Part shown: piece by piece, positions 8,736 through 16,926 of the stretch
How the letters are laid out: the number at the start of each line of letters is the position of its first letter
How positions within the stretch are numbered: the stretch's first letter is position 1
Source: Micromonospora nigra
GTDB taxonomy: Bacteria; Actinomycetota; Actinomycetes; Mycobacteriales; Micromonosporaceae
Assembly: GCF_900091585.1 (NCBI RefSeq)
Contig: NZ_FMHT01000003.1
Coordinates: 1,426,001 to 1,490,000 of the forward strand
Direction of reading: 5' to 3'
DNA: 64,000 nucleotides
Notes under the pieces: generated by a model
Seen by the model: only the letters and a program-made list of their open reading frames with translations
What the model was told of the DNA's origin: nothing
The model's database searches: none
Translations under genes and position numbers: made by a program

Positions 8736-8855
8736 ATGCAACCCTGGTGGCCCCGCTGTCAAGGCACAAGCGTGGGCGGGCCCGACCTGGGTCGGCCCCG
8801 CCCACGCCACGCCCGCCCGGTCCGGGCTCGCCCCGGCCCGGGCGGGCGTGCGAAC

Positions 8856-9893
8856 TCAGACGTACGGTCGCCGCAGGTACGCGGCCCGCAGCGCCGCCAG
8901 GCCGATCGCCTTCGGCGACAGGGTGCCCCAGCCGGAGTTGAAGTAGTTCGTCCGCGCGATCCGCGGCCCGCGCTCGGCGTTGAGCGCCACGATCGCCGCC
9001 GGCACCGTGGCGATCCAGCCGGCCTGGTCGGGGACCTCGGCCGCCCGTACGCCCCACTCGGCGATCAGCACCGGGCGCGACAGGGCCACCGGGCCGAGGT
9101 CGGCCACCGCCCAGTCCTTCGTACGCCGGAAGCGGGCCAGGGCGGTGTGGGTGGCGCTGGTGGCGTAGACGTTCCACTGGAGAAAGTCGAGCCTGGTCAT
9201 CAGCGCCTCGGGGTGGGTGCGCCGGTAGCAGGCCCGGTCGAAGCCGCCGACGCCGACCGAGAAGGTGGAGCCCTGCGGCAGTTCCTTGCTCTTGAACCAG
9301 TTCACGATGTATGTCACCGCCTGCACCGCGCGGGCGTCGGACTCGGCCCAGGTGTACGCCTTGCCGGCCTCGGTGGTGCCGAACTCGTGGTCGGTGTCCA
9401 GTTCGGAGGCGAGCTGGATGTTCACCCCGAAGCCCAGCGTCCGGTACTGCGCCAGCGCGCGGGCGAACAGCCCGTCGCACTGCCCGGCGAGCACCTGCCC
9501 GTACCCGTAGGCCTTCGGCCAGACGGTGCCCGGCCGCTGTTGGATGGTCATGGCGGGGGCCGGGACGGTGTAGGTCACCCCGTCGACGGTGAAGGTCTGC
9601 GGCCCGGCGTCGGGGGCGCCGTAGTGCTTGAGTTCCAGCACCATGTTCATCTGGACGCCCAGCCGGCCCAGGGTGATCAGCCACGGCCGGCGGTAGCCGG
9701 GGAAGACGTACCCGTCGGCGAAGCTGCGGTACTGGGTGAGCGAGCGGAAGTTCCCACCGGCCATGTCCGCGGTGGGATCGGCGCCCCCGGACAGGTAGTA
9801 GCCGCCGAGCACCGGCGACTGGACGCTGTAGTCGGCGGTGGCGGTGGCGGTGTGCCCACCCGAGTCACGCACCGTCACCGTGACCCGGGGCAT
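8856..9893 (-). CDS. glycoside-hydrolase-like protein, possibly phage-tail associated
   Basis: This 345-residue protein starts at ATG 9893, whose A is shared with the stop codon of the upstream gene. Residues 1-25 look like the end of an Ig-like beta domain (VTVTVRDSGGHTATA). The remainder resembles a TIM-barrel glycosidase: ELDTDHEFG in the middle, FLQWNVYA, and RPVLIAEWG with a Glu at the usual nucleophile position. There is no signal peptide or membrane segment, so it is not exported by the usual routes. Proteins of this kind occur in phages and phage-derived tails of actinobacteria. Function is uncertain; the hydrolase fold is inferred from motifs only. Confidence 0.55.
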   Translation of the reverse strand: MPRVTVTVRDSGGHTATATADYSVQSPVLGGYYLSGGADPTADMAGGNFRSLTQYRSFADGYVFPGYRRPWLITLGRLGVQMNMVLELKHYGAPDAGPQTFTVDGVTYTVPAPAMTIQQRPGTVWPKAYGYGQVLAGQCDGLFARALAQYRTLGFGVNIQLASELDTDHEFGTTEAGKAYTWAESDARAVQAVTYIVNWFKSKELPQGSTFSVGVGGFDRACYRRTHPEALMTRLDFLQWNVYATSATHTALARFRRTKDWAVADLGPVALSRPVLIAEWGVRAAEVPDQAGWIATVPAAIVALNAERGPRIARTNYFNSGWGTLSPKAIGLAALRAAYLRRPYV

Positions 9894-10162
9894 CAGGCCA
9901 CCGCCCGATAGACGGCCACGGCGCCGTTGTCGGAGATCCGGGTCCAGGTGCGGCCGGAGTCGTCGGTGACGGTGAGGGTGAGCGGGTCGATCACGGCGGT
10001 GACCTGCACCGGTGCGCTGCTGCTGCCGTGGACGTCGGTGACCACGAGGGTCACGCTCATCGGCTGCGTGTCGGCGTCGCCGTAGAGGGCGGTGAGGGTC
10101 ATCGGCTGGCCGGGTTCGTAGATCGCGGCGTCGAGGGCGGCGGTCACGGTGGGAGCGGCCAT
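9893..10162 (-). CDS. small Ig-like protein, phage-structural type
   Basis: This 89-residue protein starts at ATG 10162, preceded by AAGGAG at good spacing. It is almost entirely predicted beta strand (repeated V/T alternation, TLTALYGDADTQPMSVTLVV) and looks like a single Ig-like domain of the kind found in phage tail proteins. The stop codon overlaps the start of the glycosidase-like gene by one base, so both are co-translated and perhaps form one complex. No other phage genes are nearby. The assignment rests on overall resemblance only. Confidence 0.55.
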   Translation of the reverse strand: MAAPTVTAALDAAIYEPGQPMTLTALYGDADTQPMSVTLVVTDVHGSSSAPVQVTAVIDPLTLTVTDDSGRTWTRISDNGAVAVYRAVA

Positions 10163-10473
10163 GGCCTGCTCCTTCCTGGTGGTTCGCCGGGGGCGGCGGA
10201 TGGGCCGCCACCCGGGGTGCGGGCTCGACGACCGGGGCGGCGCGCCGGTGCGACCGACTCCGGTCAGGAGTACGACCCGACGTCGGTGTCGGGTACGGGA
10301 GGAGGTGCGTGGCCCGCTAGCCGCAATCCCTCCACCTGCTACAACAGTGCGGTGTCCACCGACCGGTCGTCTTGTCCGTCATCAGACGGCATATCGGTCA
10401 CGTAGGTGATTGCGGTAAACAACCAGAGTGCGCAGGATGCCCGTCGGGCCGCGCACCGTCGACGAGGAGCGTC
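10163..10473. other. intergenic region, divergent promoters
   Basis: This 311-base region separates the Ig-like gene (minus) from the YCII gene (plus) and must hold both promoters. It has no convincing open frame. A less GC-rich stretch at about 10330-10435 is the likely promoter area of the YCII-sigma operon. Confidence 0.5.
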
Positions 10474-10839
10474 GTGAAGTACCTGATGTTGATCTACGGC
10501 AACGAACAGGTCTGGAACAGCCTTCCGGCCGCCGACCTGACGACCCTCATCGGCGAGGTCGACGCATTCAACGAGGCACTGCGAGCCAGCGGCGAGCTGG
10601 TGGACAGCCAGGGCCTGGTGCCCCGTCCCCGCGCGGTGCGGATCGTGGGCGACGCGCCGGTGGTCACCGATGGGCCCTACCTGGAGGCGAAGGAGTACGT
10701 GGGCTCGTACTTCGTGGTGGACGTCGACAGCGAACAGCGGGCGCTGGAGATCGCCCGGTCGTACCCGGGACTGCGCTTCGCCCCGAGTGCGGGCGGTGGA
10801 CTGGAGATGTGGCCACTGATGGGCGGGGGCGTCGACTGA
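10474..10839 (+). CDS. YCII/DGPF-domain protein linked to an ECF sigma factor
   Basis: This 121-residue protein starts at GTG 10474, four bases after GAGGAG (10464-10469). It carries the signature TDGPYLEAKEY, after which the DGPF group is named, and a ferredoxin-like YCII fold (MLIYGNEQ at the start, SYFVVDVDS in the middle). Proteins of this family are encoded next to ECF sigma factors of the ECF42 group and are thought to modulate or be controlled by them. The sigma gene follows immediately. The biochemical activity of the family is not established. Confidence 0.88.
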   Translation: MKYLMLIYGNEQVWNSLPAADLTTLIGEVDAFNEALRASGELVDSQGLVPRPRAVRIVGDAPVVTDGPYLEAKEYVGSYFVVDVDSEQRALEIARSYPGLRFAPSAGGGLEMWPLMGGGVD

Positions 10840-10853
10840 GCGCGGTCGACCCG

Positions 10854-12068
10854 GTGGGCGACCTGCTGCGGGAACTCGCGCCCCGGGTGCTCGGCCCACT
10901 GGCCCGTCGCCACCGCGACTTCGCCCGCGCGGAGGACGCCGTGGCCGAGGCGGTGGTCGACGCCGTCGAGGCGTGGCGGCACGGCGGCGTGCCCGAACAT
11001 CCCCTGGGCTGGCTGCGCACCGTCGCCGCCCGGCGTTACGTCGACCAGGTCCGCGCCGACACGGCCCGGCGACGCCGCGAACTGGCCCTGCTCGACGCCA
11101 CCCCGCGCGATGCGCTGGTCGCACCGCCGCCCGACGCCGAACCCACCCGCGACGACCTGCTGGAGCTGCTGTTCCTGTGCTGCCACCCGGCGCTCGGGCC
11201 GGCCGCCCAACTCGCGCTGACCCTGCGCGCCGTGGCCGGGCTGACCACGGCGCAGATCGCGGCGGCATTCCTGGTGCCCGAGGCGACCATGGGGCAGCGG
11301 ATCGTCCGGGCCAAGCAACGCCTACGGGAGGCCGGGGCCCGGTTCACCCCGCCCCCGCCGGCCGAACGCGCGGCGCGGCTCACCGTGGTGCTGCACGTGC
11401 TGTACCTGCTGTTCAACGAGGGTTACGCGGCCAGCGGCGGCCCGCGCCTGCACCGGGTGGACCTGACCGGCCAGGCGCTGCGCCTGACCCGTCGCCTGCA
11501 CGACCGGCTGCCCGACTCCGGTGAGGTGACGGGCCTGCTCGCGCTGATGCTGCTGACGGAGGCGCGGGCCGCGACGCGTACCGGGCCGGACGGCGAGCTG
11601 GTGCCGCTGACCGAACAGGATCGCAGCCGCTGGAACCGGGCCGCGATCGCCGAGGGGACGGCACTGCTCACCGGCAGCCTGTCCACCGCACCGCTGGGGC
11701 CGTACCAGGTGCAGGCCGCCATCGCCGCCGTGCACGCGGAGGCACCGACGGCACCGGCCACCGACTGGGCCCAGATCCTGGCCCTGTACGAGCTGCTGGA
11801 ATGTCTCGCACCCAACCCCGTGGTCACGCTCAACCGGGCCGTGGCGGTGGGCGAGGTGCACGGCCCCACGGCCGGCCTGGCCCTTCTTGACGAGGTGGCG
11901 GCGGGGCCGCTCGCCGGGCACCACCGGCTGCTGGCCGTCCGCGCCCACCTGCTGGAGCAGGCCGGCGAGCGCGCGGCTGCCGCAGCGGCCTGGCGGGGAG
12001 CCGCCCGCCAGGCCGGCAGCGTCCCCGAGCAGCGGCACCTGCTGCGCCGCGCCGCCCACTGCGAGTGA
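10854..12068 (+). CDS. ECF-type RNA polymerase sigma factor (DGPF-linked, with C-terminal TPR-like domain)
   Basis: This roughly 404-residue sigma factor has sigma region 2 in the first 75 residues (DFARAEDAVAEAVVDAVEAW), region 4 at about 110-165 (GLTTAQIAAAFLVPEATMGQRI), and then a long helical C-terminal extension with HVLYLLFNEGY and NPVVTLNRAVAVGEV. That extension defines the ECF42 group. GTG 10854 is used as start; a CTG at 10836 overlapping the YCII stop would give LSAVDP, which fits the family N-terminus, so initiation there is possible. There is no anti-sigma gene; the extension and the YCII partner probably supply control. Confidence 0.88.
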   Translation: MGDLLRELAPRVLGPLARRHRDFARAEDAVAEAVVDAVEAWRHGGVPEHPLGWLRTVAARRYVDQVRADTARRRRELALLDATPRDALVAPPPDAEPTRDDLLELLFLCCHPALGPAAQLALTLRAVAGLTTAQIAAAFLVPEATMGQRIVRAKQRLREAGARFTPPPPAERAARLTVVLHVLYLLFNEGYAASGGPRLHRVDLTGQALRLTRRLHDRLPDSGEVTGLLALMLLTEARAATRTGPDGELVPLTEQDRSRWNRAAIAEGTALLTGSLSTAPLGPYQVQAAIAAVHAEAPTAPATDWAQILALYELLECLAPNPVVTLNRAVAVGEVHGPTAGLALLDEVAAGPLAGHHRLLAVRAHLLEQAGERAAAAAAWRGAARQAGSVPEQRHLLRRAAHCE

Positions 12069-12169
12069 CCGGCATCACATCCTGGTCCGGTCGAAGCACG
12101 CCGGCCGGCACCGATCCCACCCGTGTACGGCTCCCGGACGGGTGCCGCCGGACGGAACGGAGACGGGAC

Positions 12170-12874
12170 ATGACCAGGGTGACCGCGCAACTGTCGGTGT
12201 CGCTCGACGGGTACTACGCCGGCCCCCGGCACAACGGTGCCGGCGACTGGGTGGCCTCGGCCGAGAGCGCCGGGTTCTTCCGGGTCACCCGGTGGGCCAC
12301 CGACGCGATGGCGTGGCGCGAGCGGCAGGGCTTCACCGGCGGTCTGCGGGACACGAACTCCGAGGTGGTCGCCGAGTCGTTCGAGACGGCCGGCGCGTAC
12401 GTGATGGGACGCCGGATGGCCGACGGCGGCGAGGTGCCCTGGGGCGACGAACCGCCGTTCCGCGCCCCGGTCTTCGTGGTCACCCACCGCCCCCGGCCCA
12501 CCCTGCTACGCGGGGGCGGCACCAGCTTCACCTACGTGACCGAGGGGGTGGCCGCCGCCGTCGACCGGGCGCGGGCGGCGGCAGGCGACCGAGACGTGGC
12601 GGTGGCCGGGGGCGGCAGCCTCGTCCGCCAGGTGCTCGTCGCCGGCCTGCTCGACGAGCTTGAGCTGCACGTGGTGCCGGTGCTCCTCGGCGCCGGGCTG
12701 AGCCTGTTCGACGGCGGCCTGGGCCTCGGCGCGTTCGACGCGATCGAGCTGAGCCCGGCCCGGGTGCTGCACACGCCGCAGGTCACCCACATCCGGTACG
12801 CCGTCCACGGCCGCGCCCCGCTGGTGTTCGACGACCGCGGCAGCGGCGGCGGCCCGACCACCGCGGTCGACTGA
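12170..12874 (+). CDS. dihydrofolate-reductase-like (RibD C-terminal domain) protein
   Basis: This 234-residue protein starts at ATG 12170 with GGAG upstream. It has the RibD C-terminal/DHFR-like fold: an N-terminal strand and loop VTAQLSVSLDGYYAG, AYVMGRRM, then VAVAGGGSLVRQVL, the pyridine-nucleotide-binding glycine motif, and DELELHVVPVLLGAG. It is a stand-alone domain of the kind often annotated as a dihydrofolate reductase family protein, probably an NADPH-dependent reductase of unknown substrate. It lies 101 bases after the sigma gene and may be in its regulon. Confidence 0.82.
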   Translation: MTRVTAQLSVSLDGYYAGPRHNGAGDWVASAESAGFFRVTRWATDAMAWRERQGFTGGLRDTNSEVVAESFETAGAYVMGRRMADGGEVPWGDEPPFRAPVFVVTHRPRPTLLRGGGTSFTYVTEGVAAAVDRARAAAGDRDVAVAGGGSLVRQVLVAGLLDELELHVVPVLLGAGLSLFDGGLGLGAFDAIELSPARVLHTPQVTHIRYAVHGRAPLVFDDRGSGGGPTTAVD

Positions 12875-12911
12875 CCGCCGGACGGCCCCCGCGCCGCGCC
12901 CCGGCGGTCAG
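12871..12911. terminator. bidirectional terminator between convergent genes
   Basis: A perfect 11-bp inverted repeat (CTGACCGCCGG at 12871-12881 with its complement at 12901-12911) spans the gap between the reductase gene and the convergent secreted-protein gene. It includes the reductase stop codon and ends four bases before the other stop codon. Confidence 0.65.
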
Positions 12912-12915
12912 CGGC

Positions 12916-13722
12916 TCACCACGGCTCGGGGACGTTCAGCGGAAGGCAGCGCTGCGTGCCGGGCACCGGCTGGTAGCAGGCCGACGCCTCCAGGTTGCCG
13001 GTGTGGTCGAACCTCGTGAAGGACCTGCTGCCGCCGTTGACGCAGGTGCCGCCGCTGACGGCCGTCCCACCGGTGACCTTGGCGGTGGCGCACCCGACCG
13101 TGTCGACGGTCTTCTGCACCGTGTTCACCGACGACCGCTCGTCGAACGACTGGTGCGCGCCGTAGCCGACGAGCCGCACCCCGGGCCGGGTCACCGTGTA
13201 CTGGAACGCGGTCGGCGTGTAGTACGACCAGCTCGCCCCGGTGCCGACGGTCCGCAGCTGCGGGTCGGCGGCAGAGCCGGGGATGTAGAGGTGGTGGCCC
13301 TTGTCGTGGGTGGAGGTGCCCTGGACCATCCGGTAGACGATCACCAGTAGACCCTGGCTGTAGCTTCCCGTGGCGTACGTCAGGAAGCTGCCGTTGCCGC
13401 AGGTGGTGCGATCGGCCACGTAGCCCACCCCGTACGCGTAGAGCATCACCCGGGCGCAGCGCCCGTCGTCGGCGGTGTCCTCGATCGAGCCGACCGTGGT
13501 CGAGGTGCCGGAGTTGTCGGTGGCGTAACCGGTCAGCCGCACGCCGGGCAGGGTGCCCGAGTACTGGTATGCGGTCGGCTGGTAGTAGCTCCACGAGGCC
13601 GACCAGCCGCTACCCGTGGGCAGGGCCAGTGCGGGTGAGGCGGGCAGCAGCGCGGCCACGGCCGCGACCAGGACGGCGAGCAGAGCCGCCCCGGTCGTAC
13701 GCCGTCCATGGTGGATTGCCAT
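12916..13722 (-). CDS. secreted protein with two-fold internal repeat, unknown function
   Basis: This 268-residue protein has a clear signal peptide (residues 1-33: basic start, long Ala/Leu/Val core, ALA cleavage). The mature part consists of two homologous halves. Half 1 begins SWSYYQPTAYQYSGTLPGVRL and half 2 begins SWSYYTPTAFQYTVTRPGVRL; both continue with GY, a Thr/Val strand and a Cys pair ending in CGNGS or CVNGGS. A further Cys pair lies near the C-terminus. The pattern suggests a disulfide-stabilised beta-rich extracellular binding protein. I do not recognise the family. It is probably monocistronic. Confidence 0.8.
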   Translation of the reverse strand: MAIHHGRRTTGAALLAVLVAAVAALLPASPALALPTGSGWSASWSYYQPTAYQYSGTLPGVRLTGYATDNSGTSTTVGSIEDTADDGRCARVMLYAYGVGYVADRTTCGNGSFLTYATGSYSQGLLVIVYRMVQGTSTHDKGHHLYIPGSAADPQLRTVGTGASWSYYTPTAFQYTVTRPGVRLVGYGAHQSFDERSSVNTVQKTVDTVGCATAKVTGGTAVSGGTCVNGGSRSFTRFDHTGNLEASACYQPVPGTQRCLPLNVPEPW

Positions 13723-13921
13723 TGGTCCTCCCCTTCCGACGCGCGGAACACCCGGCGTCAGGGACGACAGTGGCGCACCGCCGGCTCGAAGGGGCGTCTC
13801 AGTCCCCTACAGGACATGTCGGATGCCCGCCGACTGCCCGGCTCGGCGCGCCCGAGCCACCCACTTGCCCGGGCCGCCCCTTGCCCGGGCCGCCCGACGG
13901 GTGCCGGCTCTCGGAGCAACC

Positions 13922-14521
13922 TCAGGACGGGGGCGACTGCCGCTCGCGGGGGCGGGCGCGCAGGTGGGCGCGTTCGCCCTGCCGGCCGAACAGGCTGAGG
14001 AACTCCACGGGCCGGCCGTCGGCGGCACCGAACCAGTGCGGGATCCGGGTGTCGAACTCGGCCGCCTCGCCGGGCGACATGACGAGGTCGTGCTCCCCGA
14101 GGACGACCCGTAGCCGCCCGTCGAGGACGTAGAGCCACTCGTACCCCTCGTGGGTCTTCGGATCGGGCTCACGCGGCCGGTCACTGCCCGGGATGATCAG
14201 CTTGTACGCCTGGATGCCGCCGGCCCGCCGGGTCAGCGGGAGCATGGTCATGCCATGGCGGGTGACGGGGCGCAGGTGCACCCGGGGGTCGCCGGTGGGC
14301 GGGGCACCCACCAGTTCGTCGAGGGTGACACCGTGGGCGCGGGCCAGCGGCAGCAGCAGTTCGAGGGTGGGCCGGCGGGTGCCGGACTCCAGCCGGGACA
14401 GGGTGCTGACCGAGACGCCGGTCTCCGTGGACAGGTCGGCCAGCGTGGTCCCCCGCTGCCGGCGCAGGTCGCGCAGGCGGGGGCCGACCGCGTCGAGCGC
14501 CTGGTCGAGGTCGTCGTCCAT
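13922..14521 (-). CDS. XRE-family regulator with C-terminal cupin
   Basis: This 199-residue regulator has an N-terminal helix-turn-helix (residues 14-68; TLADLSTETGVSVSTLSRLE) and a C-terminal cupin barrel (residues 105-190; YEWLYVLDGRLRVVLGE and PGEAAEFDTRIPHWFG). HTH-cupin proteins control small metabolic or transport operons and sense a small ligand in the cupin. The ATG at 14521 is chosen because the HTH starts right after it. A pair of TTGCCA repeats sits directly upstream, consistent with autoregulation. No target operon is adjacent on the same strand. Confidence 0.9.
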   Translation of the reverse strand: MDDDLDQALDAVGPRLRDLRRQRGTTLADLSTETGVSVSTLSRLESGTRRPTLELLLPLARAHGVTLDELVGAPPTGDPRVHLRPVTRHGMTMLPLTRRAGGIQAYKLIIPGSDRPREPDPKTHEGYEWLYVLDGRLRVVLGEHDLVMSPGEAAEFDTRIPHWFGAADGRPVEFLSLFGRQGERAHLRARPRERQSPPS

Positions 14522-14530
14522 CCCGTCAGT

Positions 14531-14568
14531 TTGCCAGAACAGCAAGGGAACTTGCCATCCGGTGGCAA
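14531..14568 (-). promoter_or_regulatory. tandem operator of the XRE-cupin gene
   Basis: The site contains a perfect inverted repeat TTGCCA-N5-TGGCAA (14552-14568) and a second, shorter one TTGCCA-N5-GCAA (14531-14545). They are spaced about two helical turns apart and lie 10-47 bases upstream of the regulator's start codon. The arrangement is typical of an autoregulated HTH gene; binding is inferred. Confidence 0.55.
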
Positions 14569-14728
14569 CGGCCGACCTGGGGGCAGCTCCGCCACGGCCT
14601 TGCGGACGATCTCGACGGCCCGGCCGGCCCACCACTGTTCTGCGAGCGGACGACCGGGGTCAGGCCGTTCGACACGACCAGACCGTCCAACACGGCCAGG
14701 GTGACAACAAATAGATGGTTTGCGATGA

Positions 14729-14742
14729 TGGGAGCGCTCCCG
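14729..14742 (+). promoter_or_regulatory. CebR operator upstream of the cellulase
   Basis: The 14-mer TGGGAGCGCTCCCG differs at one end base from the CebR operator known in Streptomyces, TGGGAGCGCTCCCA. CebR is a LacI-family repressor released by cellobiose. The site is 104 bases upstream of the GH5 cellulase start, in a less GC-rich promoter region, so cellobiose induction of the cellulase is very likely. Confidence 0.8.
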
Positions 14743-14846
14743 AGGCGTGTTCGTACTGATGGCCGATCCTGCCCGGTCGACCAACCTCATCGACGAACCC
14801 GAGCTCGGCCAGCTCCAGCGCTCGATTCCGACGAGAAGGAACAACT

Positions 14847-16454
14847 ATGAGTTCGAGAGTAAGGAAGGCCGGGCTCGCACTCCTTGCCGCCACCCTGACC
14901 TTCGCCGGCACCGTTTACGGCGTGACCAGGTCGGCCTCGGCCGACGTCGTGGCCCAGCAGAACGCTTCACAGCTGGTAGCCGACATGGGTGCCGGCTGGA
15001 ACCTGGGCAACACGCTCGAGGCCAACAACAACGGCATCCCCAGCGAGACGGCGTGGGGAAACCCGGTCGTGACGCAGGCCCTCATCGACCGGGTGCGAGC
15101 GTCGGGATTCAAGACGATCCGGATCCCGGTCTCCTACCTGGGGCACATCGGGGCCGGCCCGAACTACACGATCAACGCCGCCTGGCTGAACCGGATCCAG
15201 GAAGTCGTCGACTACGCCCACAGCCGGGGCCTGTATGTGCTGATCAACATGCACGGCGACGGGTACAAGACCGTCACCGGGTCCTGGCTGATCTGCGATG
15301 CGGCCGACCAGGCGACGATCAAGGACAAGTACCAGAAGGTCTGGCGACAGGTGGCGACCAGGTTCCAGAGCTACAACGACCGCCTCATCTTCGAGTCCAT
15401 GAACGAGAACTTCGACGGGCAGTACGGCAACCCGACCCAGCCGTGCTACTCGAACATCAACGCGTACAACCAGATCTTCGTGGACACCGTGCGCCGGACC
15501 GGCGGCAACAACGCGTCCCGGTGGCTGCTGGTGCCCGGCTGGAACACGAACATCGACCACACCGTGGGCAGCGGATTCGTGCTTCCCACCGACCACAACC
15601 GGTCGTCGGCCATCCCTGCCAACGAGCAGCGGATCATGATCTCCGTGCATTACTACGACCCGTGGGACTTCGCGGGACAGGAAGACGGCACCATCACGCA
15701 GTGGGGCGCGGGCACGACGAACCCAGCGAAGAGGTCGGTCTGGGGACAGGAGGACTTCCTGGACGGGCAGATGAAGAAGATGTACGACACGTTCGTCACG
15801 CGCGGATACCCGGTATTCGTCGGTGAGTACGGCTCGATCGACAAGACGACGTACGACTCCGCGAGCAACCGCTACCGCGCGGACTACGCACGCGCCGTGG
15901 TGGCGACCGCCAAGAAGTACGGCGCAGCCACCGCCTACTGGGACAACGGCTGGAACGGGCAGCACGGCTTCGGCCTGTTCAACCGCAACTCCGCCACGGT
16001 GACCCAGCAGGGCATCATCAACGCCATCATGAGCGCCGTCGGCGGCAGCCAACCCACCACCCCGCCGACGACCCCACCCACCACGCCGCCGCCCACCACC
16101 ACGCCGCCGACCACCCCGCCGCCCACCAGCCCGGGCGGCACCGGCGCCTGCCGGGTCAGCAGCGCGGTCAACGCGTGGAACACCGGCCTGACCAACAGCA
16201 TCACCATCACCAACACCGGCACCGCCGCCATCAACGGCTGGGCTCTGGCCTTCACTCTGGCCGCCGGACAGACCATCGTCTCCGGGTGGAGCGCCAGCTA
16301 CGCCCCGACCAGCGGCACGGTGACCGCAACCAACGCCAGCTACAACGGCACTCTCCCGCCGGGCGGCTCGGCCACCATCGGCTACCAGGCCAGCCACAAC
16401 GGCAACGCCGCCGCCCCCACCGCATTCCGACTCAACGGCACTCCCTGCAACTGA
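14847..16454 (+). CDS. secreted GH5 endoglucanase with CBM2
   Basis: This 535-residue extracellular cellulase has a signal peptide (1-33), a GH5 catalytic domain (about 40-395), a Pro/Thr linker (403-430) and a C-terminal family 2 cellulose-binding module (432-535) with its flanking Cys pair. The catalytic acid/base is Glu187 in FESMNENFDG and the nucleophile Glu327 in FVGEYGS. The start ATG 14847 follows AAGGA. It cuts internal beta-1,4-glucosidic bonds of cellulose while anchored by the CBM. It appears monocistronic, under a CebR box, with a strong hairpin after the stop. Confidence 0.96.
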   Translation: MSSRVRKAGLALLAATLTFAGTVYGVTRSASADVVAQQNASQLVADMGAGWNLGNTLEANNNGIPSETAWGNPVVTQALIDRVRASGFKTIRIPVSYLGHIGAGPNYTINAAWLNRIQEVVDYAHSRGLYVLINMHGDGYKTVTGSWLICDAADQATIKDKYQKVWRQVATRFQSYNDRLIFESMNENFDGQYGNPTQPCYSNINAYNQIFVDTVRRTGGNNASRWLLVPGWNTNIDHTVGSGFVLPTDHNRSSAIPANEQRIMISVHYYDPWDFAGQEDGTITQWGAGTTNPAKRSVWGQEDFLDGQMKKMYDTFVTRGYPVFVGEYGSIDKTTYDSASNRYRADYARAVVATAKKYGAATAYWDNGWNGQHGFGLFNRNSATVTQQGIINAIMSAVGGSQPTTPPTTPPTTPPPTTTPPTTPPPTSPGGTGACRVSSAVNAWNTGLTNSITITNTGTAAINGWALAFTLAAGQTIVSGWSASYAPTSGTVTATNASYNGTLPPGGSATIGYQASHNGNAAAPTAFRLNGTPCN

Positions 16455-16475
16455 CCCACCACGACGGGGCCGACA

Positions 16476-16503
16476 GGCCGGGGCCGGCGAAGCGGCCCCG
16501 GCC
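16476..16503 (+). terminator. terminator after cellulase
   Basis: A perfect 11-bp stem (16476-16486 with 16493-16503) and 6-base loop lie 22 bases after the cellulase stop codon. Outer bases ACGAC and GTCGT can extend the stem after a small bulge. Confidence 0.7.
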
Positions 16504-16926
16504 CGTCGTGCGCTGCGGCCTATCGAGCAGGCCGAACAGCCCGTGGTGAGGCTCGTACGCAGCCAGGTGAGCACCGCCGCCGTCGCCACGAACACCGCTG
16601 TGTGGACGGTGGGTCACCGCTCTGCCCCGAACCCCCGGCCGGGCAGGCCGGCCGGTTTGGCGACTGCCCGACGAGGAGAGCCGCTCAGGTTCCGGCATCA
16701 CGCGCAGTCCGCCCAGTCGGAATATTGCGGGGGTAAATCGGATCAAGTAACGTCACCGATCGTGAACACCGGACCGGCTCTACGCCACGCACGGATTGGC
16801 GACCCGGTGGAGGGCTGATCGCACGGCGGGTGCGGAGAGGGCACCCCCCAGATTCGGCACGTGGACCTCCCTGCGGCCTCGCACCACAGGTCCCTGTTTC
16901 GTGTCGAGCGCAGCGAGGTCAGCCGA
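16504..16926. other. intergenic region without a convincing gene
   Basis: About 420 bases between the cellulase terminator and the VOC gene. An open frame at 16543-16818 (91 codons) has no ribosome binding site and no recognisable domain. A segment near 16715-16770 is less GC-rich and is probably the VOC promoter. Confidence 0.45.

Noticed and set aside
16543..16818. Possible 91-codon gene after the cellulase
   Set aside because: Starts inside the region after the terminator, has no ribosome binding site and no recognisable sequence.
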